A DNA stretch of 64,000 nucleotides, from assembly GCA_013396995.1 (NCBI GenBank), contig VWZP01009170.1, positions 889,686-953,685 of the forward strand. The letters run 5' to 3'. Below are positions 52,527-64,000 of this stretch, piece by piece. Position 1 is the stretch's first letter. Each line of letters starts with the position of its first letter. Under the pieces are notes generated by a model that saw nothing but the letters and a program-made list of their open reading frames with translations, was not told the DNA's origin and searched no databases. The position numbers and the translations under genes are program-made. The stretch comes from Dicaeum eximium. Taxonomy: Eukaryota > Chordata > Aves > Passeriformes > Dicaeidae.

Positions 52527-53680
52527 TTGTTGCTCAGTAATAATCTGATTATCAGACTGAAATAGCATTACTTCACAAAGTTAGTCTATGCCATAGCAGC
52601 TTCAGTCCAGACCTGTAAGCTGTGCACACATTAATTCTATTTTTTTATGTACCACCTTCCTTGCATTGCATGAGTTCTCTGAGAAAGTGATCCTTGGAGC
52701 TTCACAGGCATCCTGTAGAATTTTTGTTTCAGGAATGTGTTCCTCAGACAGAACTGTTCTTTCTCATGCCATGGACATTGTCTCCAGCACAAAGGGATAC
52801 CTGCCAAATTGAGCAGCCTTAAGCAGCTCTTGATGCCTCAGTGACATGTGTGACCTGCTTGATTTCATGTCAGCTGGCACCGTGTCCCAGCCTCCTGCCT
52901 CTTCTGGGTCTCCCATTCCTGGGGGAATGGGGAGTGTGACTATTCCCATTGCAATGCCTTCAGTCCTCTCAGGCCCCTGCTGGGCAGTAGGAGTATTCAA
53001 ATGACTTTTTTTTCCTGTGTCTGTAATCTTAATTTAATCACAAAGTAATTAAGGTACATGCTTCCACTGGTGCGCTCTTGGCTGTACACAAGCATGTAAA
53101 GACTTGGCTTTGTAAAGCTGAGGACTTTGTCTTTGAAACATATTGCCAGGTTCCTAAATGGAAAATAGCTAGGTGATTTTAATGGCAATAAACCATGTAA
53201 ACTGAGCTCAATTCTTTAGCTTTTTATCCATTTTTTGAAAAAAAGTTTACAGTGGAAAACACTTGAATTTTTCATTACAGATTTTTCCAGAAATCTTTAG
53301 CCCAGCTCAGTTCAAAATGCTCCATAAAGTTGAAGACCCAGTGGGTGTCTTTCCATGGTTTTGCAGAAAACCTTGATGGCTTAACTTTTTGTTGTTTTTG
53401 TAGCACTCTGTGGTTTAATTTTGCAATGTACCTGTCATCTGGGGCCCTTTCTCAGCTTTGGTAGGAAAAGAAAAAAAATCACAGCTTCATTAAATTGGCA
53501 ACGTGGTTCTTACTCTGTCAGCTATTTGGAAGTGTGAAACCATTTTTGGTAGATAAAGTAATGCTTAAATATTTCTTATGAAGAAGCATTAAAATTCACT
53601 TACGAATATTAAGAATAGGTGGTATTAACCAAATCAGTCCCACATGTTGCTACACTGTGGCCTTTTAAAAGCAAGGTACA

Positions 53681-53694
53681 TTTTTTTTTTTTTT
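53681..53694. repeat. Poly-T tract (T14)
   Basis: Fourteen T residues in AT-rich intron; no adjacent element is recognised. Confidence 0.85.
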
Positions 53695-56287
53695 CACTGA
53701 TCAAGATGAGTTTAGCTGCATTTCAGTAACTCTTTTCTGACTTGTAAGGTTGTGTTAAGTGTCATTTATAAGTGTTGTTTATAAAACCCTCTCCTTAATG
53801 AGACAGGAAGCAGCGAGTGCGTGGTAGTTGTGCTTGTCCCAAGGAAGTCTGTCCATGTGAATCCAGTTCACTGGAGCATCCCATAGGCACTGGCAAGAGG
53901 CAATTGCACACTTGGACAAAACTCAGGAGATACCAAGTTCAGATTTTTACTATCAGGAGTTTTATCTCAGTCTCTCCATTCTGTGGTGTCTCTCCTCCTC
54001 ATAACTCCCACACTTGGGCTGTTCTTTACAGTATTCTTTGAACTGAGTTAGCAACGAGAGGGGTCAGGGCACAACCTCGTGTGAATCACTCCTGCTCCTT
54101 GAAATTAATTAGAGCTGCACTTACCTGTTCTCCTCTTTTCCATTTTGTCCATTTCCTTTTGTTGTCCGTGGGGGAACACTTCTGCTAAATGCATTCATTA
54201 GGGATTTTTGTTTGATTTCCTTGAGTCCCTGGGATATAGCTAATTATTGATCTCTAAAAGTACCTTAAAGAACCAAGGAAAGTGAATTGATTTTAAACAT
54301 TGACAAAGAATATGTTCTTGGTTTTGTTAACGATTTTAAGTGAAAAGGAATGATTTTTTTTGGGAGGGTCTCATTTTACCTCTCCCAGTGTTGTTCAGAA
54401 GTGAAGAGAGAGAAAGAGAAGTGTCCTGGCAGGAGCTGAGTGCTTTCTGCAGTGTAAATTAGATGTATCTTGTGAATAAAGCAGAGTGCATGTCTAGTGA
54501 AAATGCTGCTCTAACCCTGCATGAACGTACCATGTGTTTCAGTCAAGAGTGTGAAAAACTATCAGAGGTCCAAGGTAAACTTTGGATCCATGGCAGGGTA
54601 AAGTGCACCAACAATATGTAAATGAAACTAGAATTCTTCTCAGCGATGGCAGTGTTTCTGTATTTCAGATTAATGCCATTTATTATGATGACATTTAAAG
54701 TTAAGAGTATCTTCCAACCATCTGTAACATTCAGAGATGTTAGTTCTTAATGGTTTTGTCTCTCTATGCAATGGAATTATCAAGTATCTCTCCAAAACTT
54801 CTGTCACTGGAGTATGTGTGTTGTACAGTCACAGTGCAGTAGCTTGAAAAAGAAGTGTGATGTTATTAGGTCTAATTGTGTGTAATTTTAAAAGCTGTTT
54901 GACATCTAAGGAGGGATACATGTTTTCACACTTCCAGTGTTCAAACACGGCACACTGTCCTCACACCAATTACACTTGTGACCTTCTCCTTAGTTTTTAA
55001 GCTTCTCCTTTTTATTAATTTATATTCTTGATATTAAGTAGATCCTGTGCTTAAAGATTTGTAAAGAATTGGAATTTTTCTGCATTTGTACTTTTTTGCT
55101 GTATGTTAGTTAAGGTAAAGGTGGTTTTGGAATTAATGTGCTGTAACATAGTCCTTGAACCTAAAATTCAAATTAGATTCACATCTATACAGAATAATAC
55201 TTGGAGAAGAAAAATTTCAAAGTATGTATCCCATTGAGGTTAACTTAGTATTTATTGTACAAATTACACTTATGCACTGGATCATTTAGTGGTGGGTTTT
55301 ATTGCAGAAAAGCTTGGAATTTCCTTCTGTGTTACACGGAACCAGCATTTAGTTGCTTTTGACTGCAAGTAGGATCTTTCTTCCTCAGATTTTCATATCT
55401 GATCCAAGAATTTGTATTTTAATATCTACATAATAACATTTCTGTTTAGATTTGTATCTCTTCTAAATAGAATAAAGAATAAGGATATGGTTGTACCATG
55501 TTTTACATATGCAATAAATACTTCAGGAAAGGAAGAAAGAATGTCAGTTAAAAAAAACTCAAGACAACAAAGCAAAATTCTGTAGTGAAATGTAGGAGTC
55601 ATAAATTGTTGAATCTGGGTATTGAGCCTCCGAGGTTTACTTTTCTTAGTCCCTCAAATAAACATTTTAATTATCAGTCACAACTGTTAACTTTCAAGAA
55701 ATACTCATTGACTCTCACATTTTGGCATAACAAACTCCACGGGTCCTTCAGGAATAATGATTTCCTGAATGGTGTTTTCCCAGTTATGCTCTTCACCAAT
55801 TGCTTTCTCTTCTGAGTGGGCAGGTGAAATGGAACTAAGGAAGCAGAAGTGACTGAACGCTGCTGGTGGCTATGGTTGCAGCAGGGAGGGATTTTTAGGA
55901 AACAGATGGCTGTCTGCCAGCAGTGGGAGAAAAACCCTTCACTTGAGGGCTTAAAAAACTCCTCCCACCTTGATTGCAGTGCAGTGTGAATGAGGGGCAG
56001 AGCTGTCCTGTGCCAGGGGTGGGAAAAGTCAAACTGCCAGGGAATGAGAACCAAAAATCCAGAAAATGTGTGTTGGGTATGTAGAGAAGCCTAGATGAAG
56101 TTCTTGGTTTGTATGCATTAGAAGACAGTCTGAATAAAATAAGCACACAGACAGAGAGCTAAATGCAGGAATGGAAAAATATTCATGTGATATATTTAGT
56201 TAAAAATTCACCTTCAGTGACAGGGTTCAAATGGACACTTAGAAAAGTGAGGCAGCATTGATCAAAAGGCAGGGAAACAAGCTGGTT

Positions 56288-56321
56288 AGAACAGTTTCCA
56301 TTTTAGAATAGTTTCCATTTT
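56288..56321. repeat. 17-bp tandem duplication
   Basis: AGAACAGTTTCCATTTT is followed directly by AGAATAGTTTCCATTTT, with one difference in 17 bases. Confidence 0.88.
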
Positions 56322-56622
56322 CAGTGGAAAATAGGAAGAGGAAGTCATGTGAGAGAGAGGATGGAGCAAAGAATGCAGAAATACCAGAAGGAAAGGCATT
56401 GCTGTAGTACTAATATTGATGAAAACAGCAGGTTAGGTTGTGGGGTCTGTGGAAGAATATCGAGTTCTGATAGTGAACAGAAAAACTGCTTCTTATCCTC
56501 CTTTAGAGGAGCCCAGCAATTTTCCCTATAAGCCTCTTCTTCAAAAGTGAAAATAATGGAAGGTTAAAAGGCTACAGCACATTCAGAGAGTAGCAGAAAG
56601 CAGCTCGTTTTGGAGTGTATCC

Positions 56623-56636
56623 AAAAAAAAAAAAAA
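56623..56636. repeat. Poly-A tract (A14)
   Basis: Fourteen A residues, flanked by ATCC on the left and CCCATC on the right. No retroelement body is recognised upstream. Confidence 0.85.
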
Positions 56637-58459
56637 CCCATCAGTTTGGGTATGTTGTGGGATGAGAGGAATCAGCTCAGGTCTGCAGGAGGAGGGGAAA
56701 GCAGGAAGGTAGAGCTACAGAATGTTTTTGATAGAAAATGCCCAAATTTCTTAGGGCTACCTGCAGTCTTAGGTTTGTCAGTCACGACACCAAGTGTCTT
56801 CAACAAACACTAGATGGAAACCTTAACTGTTTTTGGAGAATAAAAACACAGAAGCACAAATCTGTCAAACTGTAGTATCTGATACACTAAAAGAAATACC
56901 GAATTCCAGAGAGACTGAAGAGGCACAGTAAGAAACAGAGCACCACTGAAAAAGACAGGCCCTGCAGATGAATGCTGTGAATGGCATAACTTGCATGACC
57001 AAATGTGCAATCTCAGAAATACAAGTTAAAAGCTGCACGGTTATGAATCGGAGAAAATCTCGAAATACTCCATCTTCATTTTGAAGACCTAAAGCAGAAA
57101 GGATGTTCCCTTCTTTTTTTTCTTTGAAGGAGAGAAATCTTTTCGTCCTGATGACAGAAATGTCAGCATTGTAATAATAAACCACTGACAAACAAATGGG
57201 ACTTGCCATGGATTTCAGGGGACCACAAGAAATATTGTCTGCATAGTTATTTGCTGAAGCAGATATTAAGTGATCCATTTCTCCTGCTGTTTTCCAGGTG
57301 ACATTTTAATGCTAGCCTGTGACAGCTTCATACTTTAAAAAATAATAGTAAAAGCAGCCTTGGTAATGTATGAAAAAATATGGAAGTGATTTATTTAGAC
57401 CACACAAGTATAAAAAACATCCTGGTTAACAAAAACACTAATTTAAGTGGCACCACTGGGAGTTCAGAGAATATAAAAAGGATGCTCTTATTTGGTAGCT
57501 TGTGCACTAAAATACAATACTTAATAATGCCTCTTTCAAACATAAAAACTTCATGAGAAAAGCTTTTACATCCAAAAGAGGTCTTTTTAGGAATGTGCAT
57601 GTTTTCACACTCCATTTTCTTGTTAGACATATGCATTTCAGTAATTTTCACATAACCAAAATGCTGCATCAGATATAAGTATCAAAGTAGAAAAGAAATA
57701 GGAGAGACCTTAAATGGCTGTTTGAGATTCATTTATGCAGTGCTGAGAAGCCACATAGAAAGTCTAGAAAGAAATATTTAGAGTCCCATAAAAATAAGTA
57801 AGATTTGCTATTATAAGAAAATTGTTCTTATATAATACTCATTCCTCAGTCCATTTGATACCATTTCAGCACTGTGCTATCTTAGCTTCATTATTTCATG
57901 GTTAAGAGGGCTCTCAAGCTGAGCCCAGTAAAGGATGGGTGCACCTATACTCATCTGTAGGACCAGGAGATTTGAATTTATCAAATTCCCAGGCCATCCT
58001 GGAAAAAGGATACTTATATATATTTTTTTTTTTCTTTCTGTCCCTAGCAGTTAGAGAAGCATGTTATGTCTTGCATGAGACAGTTTTACTGTAATAAATT
58101 GTATGTTTTATTTAACCAACTAGTTTCTGGCCTGGAGCAAGGCAGAATAAAGGCGATTTTTGAAGAAGTTTGTAACTGTGGGCACTGAGAGTTGATGGAG
58201 CCTGGCAGTGGGATGGGTTCCCATCTCTGGCTGATGCACAGCTGCTCAGCAGGGAATAATCAGCAGAAAGCAGCATCTGTGCTTCCCCACGTGAAGGCCA
58301 CTGGGGGGTTTATTCAGGAGTCAGGGCTGTGGAGCAGGATGGCTCCAGCAGAAATCGTGGGTTTAGGGAAGGATGATGGAGCTTTGTGGGGGCCCTGGCT
58401 GGGAAGGATACAGGGATGAGCAAATTGAAACTGAAGTTGTCCTCTCTTCTGGTACTCAG

Positions 58460-58602
58460 TTTTGAGTTTGGGCTTTGTTTTGTTGGATTTTATTTTGGGT
58501 TTTGTGGGAAGGTTGGTTTTAATTTTTTTCTTTTTTTTTTTTTTAATTTGGGGTTTTTTTGATTGTTGGTTTCTTTTTTTGGTGTTTTATTTTTTGGGTG
58601 GC
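58460..58602. repeat. T/G-rich low-complexity region
   Basis: About 140 bases made almost wholly of T and G on the + strand, including a T14 run at 58531-58544. The open frame across it is rich in Phe, Gly and Leu because of this composition and is not a credible gene. Confidence 0.8.
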
Positions 58603-61600
58603 TACCATAAAGATTTTTCCAATTTCTTAGTCAATTCCTATTACCCTTCCTCTGACCTTTATTCAGGAATAGCCCATCTACTCTGCTTATGGAAGCAAGA
58701 ATGGGATCTTTTTCCAACAGGGCCTCTGTTAGCCCTGTACCCATTTTCCAGAGATTAAGTTCTCATCTTTATGGATTCACTTGTTTCTAATGCTCTATAC
58801 ATTAGGAGTTTTTACTTTCTTCTAAAAACTAATTTCAGACATGGAAACCAGTAGATACCCAATTTCCCAGTGGTATAGCAGGAGAGATTAAAAAGAAAAC
58901 AAACCAGTACATTGCTGAGGGGCCAACGTGCTCTTACCTAACTAATCAGTATTCAACCATCAATCCTGTTCTTTTCCAGAAAGCAAAATCTCTCCCTTCA
59001 AGGTTGCAGTTGGAACTATTCACACACCCAGATGGCTTATGGACATTATCATGACTTGTGAGTTGAATTAGTTTTCTTATGGAGTTCCATTTTTCTCCTA
59101 TTCTGAGTTGTATTTGCATAACTTATGGCAGGGGTGCAGTGAGAGCAAGCTTCACTCAAAGCCCTCCTCCTTTTTCCTGTGGCATTGCAGTGGCCAGCAG
59201 TGCCTGAGAACAATAACACTATTTCAGATGCCTGGCAGGCATTCACTGCTTTATACATGATGTAAACTTTTCCTCCAAAAACCAGGTTTTCATCATCGGT
59301 ACTTGGCATCACTGATAGGTTGTCAGTGGGGAAAGCAAGAGTTGAACATGGTCAGGATGAATGAATTTGGAAATGTGTGATGTTGCCTCTGAAGGTTTAG
59401 AAGCAGCATTGCCTGGGTAGATACACTATGGATACCAGCACTTTACGTGTCATAGTAATCAATGCAGATGCTCCATCTTTATCCCTGTTGCACACACTGA
59501 TGTCTGCCATAAGCATTATATTTGCTGAAAAAGAGCTTTTTCCAGCATCCTTTATGGTGCACAGCTACGTTCTGAAATGAGACTTTTTCCACATAAGCCA
59601 CCTTTATTAATGACTCCAGCAGAATTTAACATCTATCAATCTGGAAATTTAACATGTTCACCTGCAGCCTATTGTAATTCAGGTCACTGCAGGGAAATGG
59701 AAGCTTAACATTTGCAAATAGGCTCTATTCCACTGAATGTGATGGATGTGGGTATAGATTCTCTGTACACTGAATGGGTGCACATAAAAGCAAGTATTCT
59801 GTCTTGCTCTGAACGTGATGAATGTGAGACTTGAATGCCTGGGTACTGAAAACACGCTGCTCCTGAATGGGCAGGTAGACTGTATCCTCACTTCTGATCT
59901 CAGCTGCATACCTATCCACACCAGTCATTTTCTTTGGTGCCTGCTGAGTGCCAGATTGCAAGTCTCATAGAGGGGGAATTCAGTGGGAATCCTAAAACCC
60001 AGGATTTGTGGGCCACTAATTGAGACAACACAGGAGCTATCAAGGAGCATCTGTTCCCTACACTCCTGTATTCTAAAATGAGAAAAAGCAAGGGAAGTTT
60101 CATCCTTTCTTTACTTTGGTAGCCTTAGGTGTAAGGAGTAAGTATGGGATGTTTGTTGGGGTTCAGGGTTCCTTTTCTATGGAGAAGCTGGGCACTTGCA
60201 ATTTCCACTGGCAACAAGGAAAATGTATTAATTTGGAGAAAAGCGTGCTGGTTGTAATTTAGGAAAATAAACAGATTATGGAGCTATTTGGGAATAGAAG
60301 ACTGATCTAGAATAAATATCCAAAGCCTTTGAGAAGGGGCTTTAATTACTGTCAAAATCCAGGATGGAGCAGAAGGACTGGTACAAAAAGGAAGTGTAAG
60401 CAGGGAATGGCTGGATTCAAAGAAACCTATTCAGTTTGCCAAGAATTCCTTTATACTCTCTGGTCCCAAGCCATCCTGAGGGCTTTGACACTGTCCCTGT
60501 GCATGCTCTTTCCAGCCAGGCATCAAGACCCTTTAAAGGTAAAAATAGCCAGAACAGAAGACTAACATTAGTGTGGAGCTGGGAGAACAAAAGAGTAAAA
60601 GATAATTGATTCAGAAGAGAAAAGGGACTTGCAGAAGCTTAGCTGCTCTGAAACAGAATCTCAATTTTATTACACAGAGTAGATTGCAATTCTCAGTGAC
60701 AGACCTCTGCTTCTCTTCTGACTTGAGTTTCTCCAGTCATTCTGACAAAATAATAAAAAATTACTTTTTAGGCCCTCAGGGGGTGATGAGGAGCTGTTGG
60801 GATTTACAGTGTTGATTAATAGAGTATGAACTGTCAAATCTGAAAGGCAGCTATCCCAAAATGCCAGGAACATCCCTCTGACACAGCGTGAGTGCACGAG
60901 AGCTGCTTGAAGCGTTCATTTTAATATTAATAGTCATGTGAGGTGTGCACTGCACTCCTGTGCTTTCATGTGACAGCACTTTTCAGGCTGTTCTTGACGA
61001 AGTGACAAAGTATCTGATGGTGCAGCCCCACAGCACCCAGAGAATACACTCCAGGTATGTCAGTCTGAACAAACCTGCTCCCAGCCACGTCTGCCTCCTG
61101 CCACCGAAGCAAAAACCTGCTCCTAGCGTTTTTCTTGGTGTCCCACCACTCTTCACCCAGCTTTTTGAAGGAACTCTTTGGATTTTCAGAGCACCCCTTC
61201 ATTTTAGGAACAGCACAGACAGTTGTGAATTTGAATTGTACCTCAGTGAAAGGGGTTGGAAACATCAGCAAGTGTTTTGCAGAAGAGCAGCAAAAGACTA
61301 AGCAAGGTCCATGCCAGGCAAGTGCACAGGAATAAGGAAGCCAAGAAATATTTCTGTCTGTACTCTTCAGATTTGTGTAAGCTGATGCTAGTTGTCTGGT
61401 TTGTACTGTGCATGTACAAAAGGATAAGTTCTGCTGAGCTGTCCTTAATTATTTACCCCATTTTTTTTTACAGTGGACAATGAAAACATAAAGATTTTCC
61501 TACTGATTTCTTCTCTGTCAGTCTGATGGTGCAGTAAGTGTCATACTTGTGACATTCAGTCTAAACTTGAGAGATGTAACAGGTCCTGTTAAGCTGAAAA

Positions 61601-64000
61601 AGAGACTCTGGGGCCTTGAAAGACTCCAGTCTAAATATTCATCCCTTTCCTTGATAAGCTGAAACAGGAGTTTAGGTAGATTTGACTTTGGGACTAACCT
61701 AAGTGTCTGTGACTCCTAAGAAAATAAAAACCAAACCCAAAATAGAAAACCCCCTCACTGTTCCCACTGTCAGCTTTCTGTACATACAGGGCTGAAAAAC
61801 ATATTCAGGAAGGAGAATTTCACTTAAAAATGTAGCATGGATTCTTGCCCTGAAAAATGAAGGGTTCATTTCTCTTATACAAAGAAGAAAGTAATATAAA
61901 TATTGGGGTATTTTTTGCTTTTCAAAAAGAATAAGAATTGATTTTACAGACAGCACTCATTTGTTTTATGCTTTAGTCTGTGTTTATAAGAAGCACATGC
62001 TATTGGTAGTAACTGAAGTAGAAAGAGATCTGTGGAGCTTTATTTGGTAAAACTCATCAGTAGAAGTGTTGAAAGATCATACAGTTACATTTGTGTAACT
62101 CTCTTGGTCTTTTCTGAGATGCTTTAAATTTTCAGTGTAAAAGAGACATTTGGATTATTTGATTTTAATTCTTTACCTAGAGGCCTATGGAAACAAGTTT
62201 GTTTACCTCTTCTCAGAGCAAAACACAATCCAGAAACAGTTCCTCTCTTCAATAGGAATTGGAATAACTGCAGATTTGTCTATAGAGATTTGCAGCTGTA
62301 ATTGACTGTCATTATTAGGAAATATGTTACTCATAACTTGTGTTTCTTGATGAAGTTAGAAGTTGACAGTTCAGACTGTGAGAAGTGGTGTGAATTTTAA
62401 ATAGAGTACACTAGGAGGAGAGAGACTACAAGAGGTTTAGTGGGTGGAGAAGCATTAGCACTTTACCTGGACAATTAAATAGATTGGTAATCACAATTTA
62501 GTGTTAAATATAGTATCAACACTAATCACATTCTATATTTTTAATAACTTACATGTGTGGGGGCTTTATATTTATTGTCTTAATTTTTTTTTACTTGGAA
62601 GTATTTAAAATACATTTTTATGTACCCTTATTCAGATCAAAACAAACAAAAAAATTAAAATTAGCCTCTGTTATGAAAATCTCTTACTTATTGACACTTA
62701 TAGATCAGAAAGAGAGTAGATTCCTGTAAAATTTCAAAGAATGCTTGAGCCATAGTGCACTTTGTCTTTGCTTCTGAAGCTTTCAGGGTGTTTTCTGACA
62801 GCCACCACAGCTTCTGCTTTGTGCACATACGCATTTTGATAAGAGGGAAAATTACAAAAGTGGAGAAGATGAATTTTGCCTTGAGTGACCTTGGGCTCCT
62901 AATTGCTGGAGAAGTGAAGAAACATCCCTTTGAAGTGCAAAAGACTGGGAGTGCACAAGTGGGAAAACAATCTCTTGGATATTTTTCATTGCACAAGTGG
63001 ATCTGTAAATGATAATCAAAGAGCAGGCTAGTCAAGATTTTCTTGTCCTCTTGTTCTTTTCAATGCTTCCTATTCTTGTCCCGCATTTCTTATGCCTGCT
63101 TTGGCATTTGGAGAGGAATGCCATCTCATATGGTGACAATAAGGCCAATTCAGTGCCCTTCTGTAGGACATAGGGCTGGATGTCCAGCCACACGTAAGGG
63201 ATTAATTAAATAGCTGTGAATAGCATATTTGAGACAGAAAGGTCACTGTCAGCACTTGGAGTGCTTATGCTGACCCGTTATGTTAGGAGAATAAAATGAT
63301 GCATTAAGCATAATTAAACGTGAATTTGAGATGCTTCAAAGCAGAACCAGTTATTGTCGCTTAATTGACTTGGTTGTGTGTTGTGTAAATGGTTCTTCAG
63401 ACTTTGTTAATAGTGGGAAATTCTTGTGTTTTTATAAGATATTTATTCTCTTAGCAGCCTTATTCAGTCTTCTTATCAGCTTGCCATCCTTTGGTAGCAT
63501 AATTGTATTTATGACTAAGTTACTGTATCTGTCTTGGTTATGAACTGGTATCTGCTCTAAAAAAGAAAATATATATGTGGAAAACCACCCTGTCTAAAAT
63601 CCTTTTTGGAAGGTCTTATCTCTGTTGTTGCTGTTTTGTGATGAAAGATGAGCATAAGAGGGGCAAAAAAAAGAGATTAATAAAAACTTTACATGCTGAT
63701 GATGTCAGGCTCATGCCTTGGCCACATGGATCAGGCTGTGATGCGCTCTTCCTTTTTCTCTTGGATGGAGCTCAGGGCAAGGAGAGCCTGCCTTGGAGCA
63801 ACACCAAAGCCTTGCACTGGTTGTTTCCCTGCTCTGTCCTGAGTTCGCTCCAAGTGCCAGCAAATCTCTCCTGCCTGCTCTGCCCCACTGCTGTGACCTT
63901 CCCTGGCTTCTTACAGCCTTGGGTCAAGAGATGGGATCACAGAGGGTCTCCTCCAAGAAAGGCAAGCCCACCATCTTCATGGCCCCATGGCATCAGGGTT

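Larger units (their letters stand above)
36807..64000 (+). other. MACROD2: Downstream MACROD2 intron, last 27 kb (continues past the right edge)
   Basis: This is AT-rich non-coding sequence with scattered low-complexity tracts and short tandem duplications, listed separately. There are two GC-richer patches: 41.5-41.95 kb, and the last 280 bases from about 63.72 kb. Open frames reach 177 codons, but none shows a recognised domain. Several minus-strand frames between 44.6 and 59.3 kb have splice-like flanks and are discussed as a low-confidence finding. No + strand MACROD2 exon is visible, so the intron is at least 51.3 kb. Confidence 0.7.

Noticed and set aside
1..64000. Nested antisense FLRT3 gene
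   Set aside because: FLRT3 has one long coding exon of roughly 650 codons; the longest open frame here is 177 codons, so that exon is absent.
1..64000. tRNA, rRNA, snRNA, CRISPR array or other non-coding RNA gene
   Set aside because: I saw no B-box-like tRNA arm, U6/U2/7SL-like sequence, or regularly spaced direct repeats.
63720..64000. GC-richer end of the window as a possible exon or LTR
   Set aside because: No open frame with splice sites, TATA box or terminal repeat can be supported, and it is cut by the window edge.

Overview
This window is vertebrate nuclear DNA, most probably from a bird. It is AT-rich, has almost no long reading frames, and is strikingly poor in transposons. The only clearly recognisable interspersed repeats are two 3'-end fragments of CR1 (chicken repeat 1) LINEs, which point to a sauropsid. 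The low repeat load points to a bird rather than a turtle, crocodilian or lizard. I see no bacterial gene organisation, tRNA, rRNA or CRISPR array.

The one confident coding feature is a single internal exon on the + strand at 12545-12661. It encodes 39 residues of a macro domain that match the ADP-ribose hydrolase MACROD2 much better than its paralogue MACROD1. The exon has a clean acceptor and a consensus GTAAGT donor, is 117 bp long (phase 1 to phase 1), and keeps the Asp and His of the catalytic loop. I found no flanking MACROD2 exon. The window is therefore read as at least 12.5 kb of upstream intron, the exon, and at least 51.3 kb of downstream intron. This fits a gene known in vertebrates for very large introns.

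Layout: 1-12544 is intron with a few short tandem duplications and a GC-richer patch near 11.03-11.54 kb that holds a TATA-like and a polyadenylation-like motif. 12545-12661 is the exon. 12662-32711 is intron and includes a CR1 remnant at 29.45 kb and a local CpG cluster at 29.08 kb. 32712-32968 is a longer CR1 3' end. 32969-36806 is intron with no reading frame of 60 codons or more and some candidate conserved non-coding blocks. 36807-64000 is intron with scattered microsatellites, a perfect 23-bp tandem duplication, (TA)n tracts, a 20-bp AT palindrome and a GC-rich patch at 41.5-41.95 kb.

No undescribed system is evident. The most speculative item is a set of minus-strand reading frames between 44.6 and 59.3 kb with splice-like flanks and mostly shared phase. 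I could not assign them to any protein family, and they may be chance. FLRT3, which lies antisense inside a MACROD2 intron in other vertebrates, is not in this window as a coding exon.
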